Below are positions 43,617-53,368 of a DNA stretch of 64,000 nucleotides, one piece after another; position 1 is the stretch's first letter, and the number at the start of each line of letters is the position of its first letter. The stretch comes from Plazaster borealis (lineage: Eukaryota; Echinodermata; Asteroidea; Forcipulatida; Labidiasteridae), in the NCBI GenBank assembly GCA_021014325.1, contig CM037462.1:14087135-14151134 (forward strand). The letters are read 5' to 3'. A model generated the notes under the pieces. The model saw only the letters and a list, made by a program, of their open reading frames with translations, was not told where the DNA came from and made no database searches. Both the position numbers and the translations under genes were made by a program.

Positions 43617-43741
43617 GTGTGTTCCGCGTCGTGCAAGGGGGCGATAGCGTTTCGTTTTCTGATTTACCGATTAGAGCTTATTTTCGTAATCTATACGACT
43701 GTTTCATGTTTGGTTCTTACCTTGTACTATTGATTGTTCAG

Positions 43742-43927
43742 GTCCTGGAAGCGATCGCTCTCTGTCGGTGTGTCAGGCTGACTCCTGCTACAAGTTCATC
43801 CTTCAAGAAGCGACTTGGGAAGAGGCTAGCACGGAATGTACAACCATGGGGGCGTCATTGATTGCCATAGATACAAATTATGAATATCGCCTTCTTAAGG
43901 AATTCATCACCGACAAATACCTTCACC
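43742..43927 (+). CDS. EGF/C-type-lectin protein, exon 4 (N-terminal half of C-type lectin domain)
   Basis: The acceptor TTGATTGTTCAG and donor GTGAGT (43928) are both phase 1. The frame reads PGSDRSLSVCQADSCYKF, ILQEATWEEASTECTTMGAS, LIAIDTNYEYRLLKEFITDK and YLH. This is the start of a long-form C-type lectin domain: an extra N-terminal cysteine pair (V-C-x4-C-Y-K-F), the T-W-x-E-A-x-x-x-C helix 1 with M-G-A-S-L-I-A-I, then a second helix with the charged E-Y-R-L-L-K-E-F-I. Long-form domains of this kind are extracellular carbohydrate- or protein-binding modules. The split inside the domain after helix 2, in phase 1, is continued precisely by exon 5, 5.3 kb downstream. Confidence 0.85.
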
Positions 43928-44100
43928 GTGAGTTATTTGAATTAAATTTTTTCCTTCAGTATACTTAGGCCAAGTGACCCAATTCACCCGACTTCATCTT
44001 CACATTAATCTTGATTGTGCCATTGTGTGAGTTATTTTATCCCCTGTGCGTTATACAGTGTATTGCGCATTTCTCGAAAACGCGGGGTTTACACGCTTTT
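43928..44100. other. Start of intron 4
   Basis: This is short AT-rich intron sequence between exon 4 and MITE T. Nothing was recognised. Confidence 0.4.
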
Positions 44101-44222
44101 AGGCCGTGTCCAAATTATCGAAACGGCTACGGCTACGGCTGTCACCGCGTCATCATGCGTTGTGGGTGTAGGATTTCCTTGGCAACAGTCGGAGCCGTAG
44201 CCGCCAATTCGGATACGGCCTC
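44101..44222. repeat. Family T MITE
   Basis: AGGCCGTGTCCAAATTATCG at the left and GCCAATTCGGATACGGCCT at the right, with GGCTACGGCTACGGCTGTC inside. The length is 122 bp. A partial relative lies at about 46.92-47.04 kb. Confidence 0.8.
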
Positions 44223-44340
44223 ACCATAATTTGTACGCGCAATTTGACTCCCCCAATAACGGCGAGATTGGCAGAAACAATTTCATATTGTGGTTATTAT
44301 TCTTATGATTCGGCAATTTGCATATCAAATATACAACAAA

Positions 44341-44498
44341 AAATAGTCAATGGCCTGACGTTTTGACCCTAGAAGATACTTTCTCGAAGGCTAAATGTCA
44401 ACACAACAGAAGCAGGTATAGCCTACGTATTTGTGTTGTTATTCAGCCTTCGAGAAAGACTATGCAATGGTCGAAACGTCAGGCCACTAACTATTTTT
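44341..44498. repeat. Family U MITE
   Basis: AAATAGTCAATGGCCTGACG at the left and CGTCAGGCCACTAACTATTT at the right. A second inner pair is TTTCTCGAAGGCTAAATG and GCCTTCGAGAAAGA. The length is about 158 bp. Confidence 0.85.
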
Positions 44499-44813
44499 TT
44501 TGCATTTATACCCTATATGTCCCTTTGGTCGGTAAGCAGTTTGCAATAGCTAATTCTTTTTTCTCAAATACACAACACTAATTTGAACCAAAAAAAAGTC
44601 TTAACAACGATGCGGTAGTTCGCACAGCTGAAGAACATGTGGGCGGGAAAAGTGTATCCGTTTGACACGAAGAAGAAGAACGTGTGGTAACCTTATAGTG
44701 GTAGGGTGTCATACTTTGATAATGACCCAAACATCTTTGGATGCACTCTCCATACGAGAGCCTCATTTTTATAAAATTTGTAATGGTAGTAATCACCCTG
44801 TGAAATTATTGCG

Positions 44814-45034
44814 GCCAGAGATGCGGTTGGTACCCGCTGCCACCTCGCTAAACGTGGATTGATTTGACGTTCTTGATGAAAATACCTCGACAGTTTTTTT
44901 GCTATTTTCTCAACAAGTAGACACCGTATTCAGCTGAAGCTTTCACATGTGATTATTATTGTATCTTTCTTGAGAATTTTGCCTAAAAATCAGCATAACG
45001 TTGACAAAAACTAATCTAACATTAGACCCTACCT
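44814..45034. repeat. Dispersed repeat W, copy 1
   Basis: GGTTGGTACCCGCTGCCACC, TGACGTTCTTGATGAAAATA and TTCAGCTGAAGCTTTCACAT recur at 57.31-57.50 kb in the same order. It is followed directly by a family C element, whereas at 57.3 kb a family C element lies on the other side. Confidence 0.7.
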
Positions 45035-45243
45035 TTAAAGGAACATTACAGAATTGTTTTTTGCTAACAAAACAGTTAAGCACTTTATATAATCCCCCAT
45101 ATACATAAACTGACAAACCTGTAGAAGTTTGAGATCGATCGGCCATCTGGGTCACGAGAAAATAGTGAAAAACCGATTACACATTTGCATGTATTATACA
45201 ATGCATGAATAAAACGCTCATGAGCGATAAACTCCGGCGGTTC
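45035..45243 (+). repeat. Family C TTAA element, copy C2, truncated
   Basis: TTAAAGGAACATTACAGAAT through GATCGATCGGCCATCTGG to CTCATGAGCGATAAACTCC. The remaining right half is absent or diverged. Confidence 0.85.
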
Positions 45244-45323
45244 TTCACACTGACACCATAGCAACAGATTATCTGCGTGGTTAGAACACGGAGGTAGATT
45301 ATATTTTTTCTTTACGTCATTGT

Positions 45324-45635
45324 TTAAAGCCCTTTTCACACGACATAAAACAAAACATTCCTGGCGAAATTTTCTCAATGTTTGTGAATTACAAATTGAG
45401 CTTCGTGTGAAAGGACAATTTTTTTTTACATGGTCTACATTCCTTGCGAAATTTTCTCAAACATTTTGAAATTTTGTAGTAGGGATACCGACCAACGACA
45501 AAAACTTACACTAGCGGAATTTTTCGCAAGGAACCTTATGCACTCCTTCGCGTGAAAGCTTTGGAAAGCTCTGAAGCATGAGATGAGAAGTAAAAGAATC
45601 TAGGTTTTGGGGGGTATCGTGTGAAAAGGGCTTAA
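45324..45635. repeat. Family M TTAA-flanked inverted-repeat element
   Basis: TTAAAGCCCTTTTCACACGA at the left and TCGTGTGAAAAGGGCTTAA at the right, about 312 bp, with TTAA at both outer ends and internal GAAATTTTCTCAA repeats. Confidence 0.85.
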
Positions 45636-46225
45636 TACATTCACCGAATCTATAAGTCAGCCACTTATCACGGAGTCAGAACATCACGGAGTAAATGGCA
45701 GTATCAAGACATTTTTATGGCAGTGACAAGACATTTTTATTTTGGGGACAGGCGGGGGTAAAGAAATCGATTGTAATTTGAAATCGAAAATTGAGGTGGA
45801 TGGGTTTGGAAAATAAATACAAAAAGTTAGAAAAATGTATAATTCGAATCTGTCAAAAAAGAGCCGTAAAAGAAGGTGGCCATTGAAATGTAAATTGTTA
45901 TGTTTGTTGTTTCCCTTGGATTGGAACTGGTTGGTTGCCCATTAATTGTCCAATGTGACAAGATATTTTACGCAACCTCGCCCATACGGAAAATTAGGTT
46001 AGAGAGTAGTTTGTAGATTAATATTTGATCATAGTTCTGATGTGCGTAAATTCGGATGGACACACAACAAATTCTTGTGGATGGGTGAAGATCATGCGAC
46101 ACCTTGATGAACAACCATTTGGTGCTCGATAAGTGGCATGGTGTTGCCATTGTGTTCTACACATCTCATGAATAATTTAGAGCATTTTAGGGGGGTACTT
46201 CTGTATTAAAGAGGAAAAGGGTGTG
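45636..46225. other. Intron 4 sequence without assigned features
   Basis: The short repeat GGCAGTATCAAGACATTTTT/GGCAGTGACAAGACATTTTT occurs at 45.69-45.74 kb. A 60-codon open frame on the minus strand at 45968-46150 has no recognised domain. Confidence 0.35.
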
Positions 46226-46601
46226 TTAAAGGTACTGAACACGTTTGGTAATTGTCAAAGACCAGTGTTCTCACTTGGTGTATCCCAACATATGCATAAA
46301 ATAACAAGCCTGTGAAAATTTGGGCCCAATTGGTCATCGAATTTGCAAGAAAATGATGAAAGAAAAAACACCCTTGTTGTACAAATGTGTGTGCTTTCAG
46401 ATAGGAATACAAACTTCTTGCAAGAAGTTTTTATTATTTTAGTGAGAAATTACCTCTTTCTCAAAAACTACGTTACTTCAGAGGGAGTCGTTTCTCACAA
46501 TGTTTTATACTATCAACAGCTCTCCGTTGCTTGTTACCAAGTTAAGTTTTTGTGCTAATATTTGTTTTGAGTCATTATCAAACGTGTACGATACCTATAA
46601 A
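46226..46601 (+). repeat. Family A TTAA element, copy A9
   Basis: TTAAAGGTACTGAACACG to GTGTACGATACCTATAA, centre AACTTCTTGCAAGAAGTT. The last TTAA has become TATAA. Confidence 0.92.
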
Positions 46602-47249
46602 GTATGCGAACATTTTTATTTTTTCGGGGGGGGGGGACACACCCCTCTGCCACATATCGGTATGGTATACAAAATTATGAACAACGCTGAAGTTACTTAA
46701 AACCGACCACTTTCTTTGAACGAGAGCATCAAAACACAGATGTCGACGATAATGTGGCGGTATTGTATTTCGGAGCAAGGTTCCTATAGGAACGGCAATT
46801 TTATTGCAATTTAAGCGTTGTTAGCCAAGGCCAAGTTGCCCATCAACAATGGCCCTAACGATGTATTTTATGCCTCGTTAAATAGAGACTGATGCGAATG
46901 GATACAATACAGACAGAGGCCGGTGTCTGAATGGAGCGTCTTCGGCATACGGCTACGGCTGCGGCTGTTGCCGTTGGCTGCAGCGATATTCGTTATTATA
47001 GAAGAACAGGCATTGACATCGATCCGGCCGAGGTCATCGATTTCAGAAACGGCTTACTTCACAAAAGTTCGGTCAGTCTTGCTTTTCCTTCGGTTGAAAT
47101 CATTGTCACTTAAACCGCGTTTGGTTGGAAATAATATAGCCTGGCGACTGCATCAGTCAGTCATCCATTGTTGGTTTAAGCATTAAAAAGATCACATGGC
47201 AGCCAAAGGCTAAATTGTGGAATTAAAACAAAAAAATCATCAAGTCAAC
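46602..47249. other. Intron 4 sequence; partial family T relative at 46.92-47.04 kb
   Basis: ATACGGCTACGGCTGCGGCT matches the arm of MITE T. Otherwise a G run (46.63 kb) and unassigned DNA. Confidence 0.4.
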
Positions 47250-47622
47250 TTAAAAGGAATGGTTATGCTTTTGGTAAATGTCGAAGACCAGTATCCTCAC
47301 TTGGTGTATCCCAAAAATTCATAAAATAACAAACCTGTGAACATTTGGGATGAATTGGCCATCGACGTTGCGAGAACAAAATTGAAAAAAAAACCACCTT
47401 GTTTCATAGAACTGTGTGCTTTCAGATGCATGAGACTGAAGCCTTTCTCAGATTCAAATTTTGGGGTGAAAAATCACCTCTTTTTCTAAAACTACATTAC
47501 TTCAAGGGGAGTCGTTTCTAACAATTTTTAATAAAATCAACAGCTCTCCAGTGCTCTTTACCAAGTTAGTTTTTATGGTCATTAACTTGTGGAGTAATTA
47601 CCCAAAATACACCCTGCCGTTA
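47250..47622 (+). repeat. Family A-related element, copy A10 (diverged subfamily)
   Basis: TTAAAAGGAATGGTTATGCT to AAATACACCCTGCCGTTA, with the A landmarks CTTGGTGTATCCC and AATCAACAGCTCTCCAG and centre GACTGAAGCCTTTCTCAG. It is the same subfamily as A6 and A15. Confidence 0.8.
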
Positions 47623-48119
47623 GGATACAAGGTAAGCAAGAACTACTATAGGCCCTACACAAACAGATTTGTTACAGTAAAATTAAAGCTTGAAAATTCA
47701 CTGGAAAAACTATGAAATAATAAAATACATTAAAACAATGTACAAAAAAGCGTATAAATGTGTGCATTCAAACAATTTTACGGACCGAGAAAAAGAAAAA
47801 TCAACTTGAAGTGAAACTTTCAGGCGAAAATTGGGGTGAGGGAGACGAAGAGTAGTGATGATACATGTAGAGTGAAAACCCGTATATTTAATCGCTTCTA
47901 ATCGCAAACAAAGAGCACTGAAAACACGGTGTGGCAGTACCAAAAACATTGGACCCTGGGGAACGACGAAACAGTTGTTGCTTTCGGTAGTAATAAAAAC
48001 AACGATGATAATAAAAACAAACAGTAATTACCACGATGGAATATTGATAAAATCAATAGCCCATTACGGTAAGATACAACTTCCTAAGGAAAATGGTCGC
48101 TATTAAGAACTCACTCCGC
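47623..48119. other. Intron 4 sequence without assigned features
   Basis: Nothing was recognised. A 79-codon minus-strand open frame at 47710-47949 has no domain signal. Confidence 0.35.
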
Positions 48120-48290
48120 GGCAGAAGTCTCCCGAATTCCGAATATTCTACTCCGCGGCAGTATAATAAAAAGCAAGACAAGTTCTCAAAGAACAACATC
48201 TACCTATAGCAAGTAGATATACACATGGTATTACCGCAAACCATGCAATGCCTCAAATCCCTTTATATGATCGCAGACTACACAAAATAT
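48120..48290. repeat. Dispersed repeat Y, copy 2
   Basis: It carries the same landmarks as 37.08-37.26 kb (GCAAGACAAGTTCTCAAAGA, ACACATGGTATTACCGCAAA, CAATGCCTC). Confidence 0.65.
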
Positions 48291-48293
48291 TTT

Positions 48294-48400
48294 ACTATTA
48301 TTGTTATTTATATATTTATGCTACTGAAACCAAGGTTGCCTCAAATGTGAATTACTGTAGCTCGCAAGCCTGAGGAAACCTGTAATGAAGATTACACACG
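48294..48400 (-). repeat. SINE 3' part
   Basis: Minus orientation. It has an (AAT)-like tail at 48294-48320, ACTGAAACCAAGG and CTCGCAAGCCTGAGGAAACC, the same 3' body as the SINE at 13.66-14.06 kb. Confidence 0.7.
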
Positions 48401-48894
48401 GATTCCGTATTTTTCTAGAAACTAGTGAATTGCAATTATAAATATGAAATTTTACTCAAATCAGCAGCGGTGGCACCAGACCAGACCCGTCAATCTGGCG
48501 GGGGGGGGGGAGGCGAGCCGACAATTCTAAGTGATCAAACATTAATTTGTATAATGTAATTTTGTTCTTTAAACGAGCGTTGTGAAAATAAAATTGAGTT
48601 TCGTAATTACGATTTGAACATAATTGCATTAATGTGGGGTGCAACGGTTTGGGGTTGTTTAATTCAATTTCGACCATCGGGGAAAACAAATTGTAGTGGG
48701 AATTGGGGGGAGGGGGTAGCAAAGAAAGTAGCAGGGGGTATTTATCACCCCCCCCCCCCGAACGGATGCGTTCTCCTTTAACAACTTTTTTTTTATCCCA
48801 AACCTTGTAAAAGCGAAGCAACATATTTCCATGCTAATGTTTTAAGAACTTTTACAAAAAATATCCTGTCTCTAATCTCGTTATGATTTACCTT
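48401..48894. other. Intron 4 sequence without assigned features
   Basis: It contains G and C runs (48.50 and 48.75 kb). The 122-codon minus-strand open frame (48456-48824) is proline-rich because of these runs and has no domain. Confidence 0.35.
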
Positions 48895-49182
48895 CTTTTT
48901 CCGTTAGGTCGCGTTAGCTTTGTTTGTTTGTCCTGTTTCGTCCCCTGTCTGCCCTGTACGTTCTGTTGTAACTTGAGTTCTGTTTAGAAATCAAGTATCT
49001 TGCATTTCTATACAAGACTTGGGCTTTCGAATATGCCTCCATATTTGCCTCTGCTTCATTGTGTCTTATATAATTATGTTTCTTATAGTTCTTTATACAT
49101 CTTTGTTCAATTGACCTTCTCTATAATTACGTGTCTGTACATTTTGCAATATGGAAATAATTGTTGAGTTGAATTGAATGTT
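48895..49182 (+). repeat. LINE 3' end immediately upstream of exon 5
   Basis: A T-rich 3' UTR with ACATTTTGCAATATGGAAAT followed by AATTGTTGAGTTGAATTGAA resembles the ends of non-LTR retroelements, which typically close with ATGGAAATAA and a TTGAATTG tail. No ORF remains. Its tail ends 22 bp before exon 5. Confidence 0.5.
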
Positions 49183-49204
49183 CTATAAACCAACTCCTAT
49201 GCAG

Positions 49205-49471
49205 AGCCCATCGAACCACAGGAGCAGCACCCCGGCGGGTTCTGGAGTGGCGGGAATGATCTCCGGACCGAGGGCACCTGGGAGTGGGGGACGAGCGGGG
49301 AGCCCGTCACGACGTGGTACCCGCCGAACCAGTCGCCCCGGAACACCACCAACTGCCTCATGTTGAACACCGACCGGACCGGCAAATTTTCCGACTTCAG
49401 GCTTCTGGATGCTGACTGTGACAAGAAACGCTACTTCGTCTGTGAGATTTCTGAGGAGCTACTCTTTGAAG
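49205..49471 (+). CDS. EGF/C-type-lectin protein, exon 5 (C-terminal half of C-type lectin domain)
   Basis: The acceptor CCAACTCCTATGCAG and donor GTGAGG (49472) are phase 1. The frame continues exon 4 as PIEPQEQHPGGFWSGGNDLR, TEGTWEWGTSGEPVTTWYPP, NQSPRNTTNCLMLNTDRTGK, FSDFRLLDADCDKKRYFVCE and ISEELLFE. Landmarks of the lectin fold are clear: the W-I-G-G-like F-W-S-G-G, N-D-L, G-T-W-E-W, then N-C, D-A-D-C and Y-F-V-C-E for the two conserved disulfides. The sugar/calcium site is unusual: where EPN or QPD is expected the sequence has P-P-N-Q-S-P-R-N, and the WND motif is F-S-D. Classical calcium-dependent mannose or galactose binding is therefore doubtful, and a protein ligand or other chemistry is possible (inference). 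The exon is far richer in G+C than its surroundings. Its phase-1 end means a further exon must exist, probably linker, membrane anchor or another module. Confidence 0.88.
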
Positions 49472-49541
49472 GTGAGGCAGAAAAAAACTTCATACTTGCT
49501 GCAAGCAGAACACTTTGCTTAGCAAAGTTGCTTGCAAAGCT

Positions 49542-49731
49542 GGGCCCAACTTCATAGAGCTGCTTAGCAACATATTTAGATATTTTCTGCGAAGCAAAAA
49601 TGAGCAGGATACCAGCCACTTAATGGTACAAGTGGAATGGTATTTTGGCTGGTATAACCTTATTCTGGTAAACACAATTTTATTGTGCTTGGTTCCTTTT
49701 TGTGTTTAAGCAGCTCTATGAAATTTGGCCC
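49542..49731. repeat. Family H palindromic MITE, copy H5
   Basis: GGGCCCAACTTCATAGAGCT at the left and AGCTCTATGAAATTTGGCCC at the right. It begins 70 bp after the exon 5 donor. Confidence 0.88.
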
Positions 49732-50095
49732 TTGCCCACTGTGAGCCATAGCCAGGCACACTATGTCACACCGTTGCAAATTATATAGCACACGGTGCAC
49801 AGAAAACCACAAATTCCAAAATCACCCACATCCCTGGAAAACTGATTAGGGCCTACATTTTATTTAAGAAATTCGGGCTTTCCATCTCCACAAATACCAA
49901 GATGACATACAAGCATGAAATCTACCACGTCTTTACCAACAATTTATCCTAACAAAAACAATTAAGATTCTGAAGTCATTTTATCTGTGCACTGTATTGA
50001 TGCATTTGTGGTTGTTTTTAAAATATTTTTTAAGATTAGTTCGAAGAATTAATTCACAAAGCGAGACAGCTCGAACTATTGTTATTCTCGAAACT
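49732..50095. other. Downstream intron sequence without assigned features
   Basis: AT-rich, nothing recognised. Confidence 0.35.
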
Positions 50096-50270
50096 GGGCC
50101 TACCTTTAAAAAGTAGCTAAGAACAACAAATGTTTGCTTACCAGAATAAGGTTACCAGCCAAAATATCATTTTAACATGTACCATCGTTGACTGGTATCC
50201 TGCTCATTTTTGCTCAGCAGAATTTGTAAGTAAACTTTTCTGCTTAAGCAGCTCCATGGAATTGGGCCCT
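50096..50270. repeat. Family H MITE, copy H6
   Basis: A diverged left end (ACTGGGCCTACC) and good right end (CAGCTCCATGGAATTGGGCC). Its right half is the start of the inverted duplication arm. Confidence 0.8.
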
Positions 50271-51264
50271 TTTTGAATAATCGTGTACTTTTTATAGAAC
50301 TAAGCAAAACGATGAATAGTACTTATGCCCTAAACATCAACACAGTTACATTGTACATACATGTTGCCACTAGCAACATCAAGATTATTTCCCCCCTAAA
50401 ACCATGACTGTTGTTGTTTAACATATTAACAAAGGATGTCTCGTGACACCACATCGACAATACATCAATATCGGAGGAAGGTGGAAGACCTTGCTTTATT
50501 GTCTGATCTCATCTGCCCTATAAATACATGCAATTAGCGTTAAATGTCAACTGTGTTTTAAAGGGTCTTTATACGTTTGGTAATGACTCTGAAAATGAAT
50601 GGCAATAAAAACTAACTTGGTAAGAAGTAAAGCAGCTTTGGATAATGCATATTTTTTTGAAACTTTTCACTTCGAAGTTCTGCGGTTATGGAAAAATATA
50701 TCGCTTTTTATCCCCGAAAATTGAATCTGAGAAGCGTTACTGCAGTAACGTATCTCAGATCGTGTATTCCAATTGCAGATTATTATTCCTGCGTGGACAT
50801 AACCGCTCCAGATTTTCGGCAATGTCTCAAAAACGCTACCACCTTTTGAAATGAAATTTTCACAGGTTAGTTTTATGATATTTATCTACAACTATACAGA
50901 ATTTAAACAAACAGTGGGTTCCAATCACCCAACGTATTCAATCCCTTTAAAACAATCGCTGCAATAGATCGCTGGCTGGGGCAAGTTAGGAAAATAAATT
51001 TCACTGATCAAGGGCAATTTATCAGGTCACCACATTATGGAAAGGGGTTGAATACTTTCCTCACATCTTTGTACATCCATCGTAGGTAGGTATCATCGTT
51101 CGACTGTTTCTTTAAACATACCGTTATTTTCTCATAATAGCCCCGCCCCCATCCGGTCTGTCCCTGCGTTTTCCCCCTGCACCCAGGGAATTATGGTAAC
51201 CTTTACGGGGGTACAAGGGGTGCACAATTTACTCTCTATAGGGGGCACTTATGGCCAATTAAAT
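50190..51264 (+). repeat. Left arm of a 1.1 kb inverted duplication
   Basis: This arm and 58494-59569 carry the same sequence in opposite orientation: half of H6, TGCCACTAGCAACATC, GATGTCTCGTGACAC, ATAAATACATGCAATT, family B copy B8, GATCAAGGGCAATTTATCAG, CTTTGTACATCCATCGTAGG and GGTCTGTCCCTGCGTTTTCC. Identity looks like 85-90 percent by eye. Confidence 0.9.
50559..50950 (+). repeat. Family B TTAA element, copy B8
   Basis: TTAAAGGGTCTTTATACG to GTATTCAATCCCTTTAA, with GCGTTACTGCAGTAACG at the centre. It is part of the inverted duplication and the counterpart of B11. Confidence 0.92.
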
Positions 51265-51946
51265 TGTAGTTTCCGTTTGCATCTCTCTTTCAAAATCCCC
51301 TTTCCAGCGCTCCTGTTGAATCATTTACCTTTTTTTAAAAAGATTATCTGACATGTAAAAACAAATACATTGTCTGCGTGTAAATGAAAAAAAAATTGTT
51401 TTTAAAAACATTGAGATTATCACACTACTGCTTAAACAATTTTACTCTGGTAATTGTTAAACCTCAAAGATACAGATTTCAAATGGATGACACCTGGGGG
51501 GGGACACACGTGTGTGCCCCCCTCCTTGTCCCCCTTAGTTATGCCAATGGTCTCCCCTTTATTTAACCACGATTTTCACGATGTGTCATCAGTTGATCTC
51601 CATGTCACAAGCTGTTTGAAAATGGAAGCAGGTTTTCTTTGTTCTTAAAGTGGGGCTCCAAGGTCGAATTCGGTTTTGTGATGCACTCATTTTCCAATAG
51701 ATAGAGTCCTTATGAAAGTGGAACAAATTACAAATCTCTAACCTCAAGTTAATGGTCTGAAATGTAATTTTATGTTCCTCTTTCAGAGCGAAATTAGTAA
51801 TATGACGTTCCAAAAAGGAATTTATGCTTCACTTAAAAGGTCAAGTTTAATGCCTTTTTGATCGAATATCATAAAAATTAAGTTATGAACTAAAAACTAT
51901 CCTGTAACAAAAAATGAACACAAAGGATATAGACCAAGGAACCTTT
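51265..51946. repeat. Dispersed old repeats
   Basis: 51.2-51.56 kb parallels 1.4-1.76 kb (CCCCTTTCCAGCGCTCCTG, TTAGTTATGCCAATGG). 51.64-51.8 kb parallels 28.98-29.11 kb (GATGCACTCATTTTCCAATA). Boundaries are unclear, with no exon. Confidence 0.5.
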
Positions 51947-52345
51947 TAGTAAAAAGAGTGATCTTGTACATTCCAGGGCATTTGTTGGCAGGCAAGATTC
52001 TACCTTTGTCATATGGGAATTTTTACATTTTGTGTCCTAATAAATTTGAGATATCAGGTTAATATAACCACAAGGGAAGCTGACTGGGTAAATTTGTAAA
52101 TGATTTGGGGTTAAACAAAGAAAAACTGACTAGAGCGGGATTATAAAATTAACATCTGAACGAGTTTTGAGATGTGCCCCCTCCCTTCATTGCAAAAGAT
52201 GATAACAACCAGACAGTGCAATCTCCATAAGATGATATAAGATTTAATGTTTTCTTCCATTGGGCTGTGTACAAATCGTGCCTGCAGGAAGTCCAGGCTC
52301 TGTGGCTTTGTGCTCTGTGCCTTTTTGTACACATGTGACGTTACA
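51947..52345 (-). repeat. Dispersed repeat X, inverse copy of 26.40-26.72 kb
   Basis: GGGCATTTGTTGGCAGGCAA, CAGTGCAATCTCCATAAG, TTAATGTTTTCTTCCATTGG and AATCGTGCCTGCAGGAAG are the complements of the first copy, in reverse order. Confidence 0.7.
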
Positions 52346-52619
52346 GGTTACATTGTCTATAAAGCCATGGTGCAAGAATTAAAACATTTGTAAATACTTT
52401 TTTCCTTCTAATTACCACAGTTTACTTAAACAAACCCGCTAGTAGTTTAACGAATTAACTAAAGAGGGTTACAGCACCTCAAATCGTATACATCTATGTC
52501 AAAACTTTTAGCGATGTGCATAGCAGAGAATACCAACCGCATCTCTCTATACAGCATTCGCAAACAGACACCACCGAAATTTTAATCGCCGGAAGACGCC
52601 TGATGACGATCTTTGGAGG

Positions 52620-52789
52620 TTAAAATTGTTGGACACCTTTATTGGTTTGAAATCAAAGGGGGTATTTCAGACATAATAAATTTCACAGGATACTTACTAC
52701 AATTAATATCTTTATAACAAATAAGCTTTCTGATTAGAAACTACATACTTTTTTCAGGGTTATTACCAAAGTCTGACCCCACCGTTAAA
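52620..52789. repeat. Fragment of an element related to 55.71-55.88 kb
   Basis: CAGGATACTTACTAC, ATCTTTATAACAAATAAGCT and GGGTTATTACCAAAGTCTGA correspond to 55.77-55.88 kb. It ends next to the candidate exon at 52.83 kb. Confidence 0.55.
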
Positions 52790-52829
52790 TTAAGCCCCTA
52801 CGTTCCCTTTCTTCGCGTCTCAAACGAAG

Positions 52830-52974
52830 AAGAGGCGTGCCATGGCATGGTGTATGAGTTAAATATCTCGTCCCAACGTGTTAATATATCTCCCATGGAC
52901 ATGAGATACAAATGTCGTTCCCACTCCAACGAGATCCAAACAGATTCTCCCATCCCTGCATCTGCATACTGGTT
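52830..52974 (+). CDS. Candidate further exon of the EGF/lectin gene, interrupted by a TTAA element
   Basis: Between two repeats, a plus-strand frame with gene-like codon use reads EACHGMVYELNISSQRVNIS, PMDMRYKCRSHSNEIQTDSP and IPASAYW. Two tandem acceptors (AG at 52828-52829 and 52831-52832) follow CCCTTTCTTCGCGTCTC, and either would be entered in phase 1, as exon 5 requires. The I-S-P-M-D-M-R-Y-K-C-R-S-H-S-N-E part recalls the F-strand region of Ig-like domains, a weak resemblance. There is no donor before family A copy A11, which is inserted at TTTAAA (52974). Across the insertion the original frame would have stayed open for about 40 codons. The minus strand is also open, so strand choice rests on codon pattern and phase. 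It could be a relic exon, an active exon with an altered 3' end, or chance. Confidence 0.4.
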
Positions 52975-53350
52975 TAAAGGCATCGTACACGTTTGGAAAT
53001 TGTCAAAGACCAGTGTTCTCACTTGGTGTATCCCAACATATGCATAAAATAACAAGCCTGTGAAAATTTGGGCTCAATTGGTCATTGAAGTTGCAAGAAA
53101 ATGATGAAAGAAAAAACCCTTGTTGTACAAATTTGTGTGCTTTCAGATAGAATAATAAAAACTTCTTGCAAGAAGTTTTTATTATTTTAGTGAGAAATTA
53201 CCTCTTTCTCAAAAACTACGTTACTTCAGAGGGAGTCGTTTCTCACAATGTTTTATACTATCAACAGCTCTCTTTTGCTCGTTACCAAGAAGTCAGTTTT
53301 TATGCTAATATATATTTTAAGTAATTACCAAACGTGTACGATGCCTTTAA
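52974..53350 (+). repeat. Family A TTAA element, copy A11
   Basis: A full copy from TTAAAGGCATCGTACACG to GTGTACGATGCCTTTAA with TTAA duplicated at both sides and centre AACTTCTTGCAAGAAGTT. It was inserted into the candidate exon above. Confidence 0.93.
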
Positions 53351-53368
53351 ACCTGATATGATAATTAT

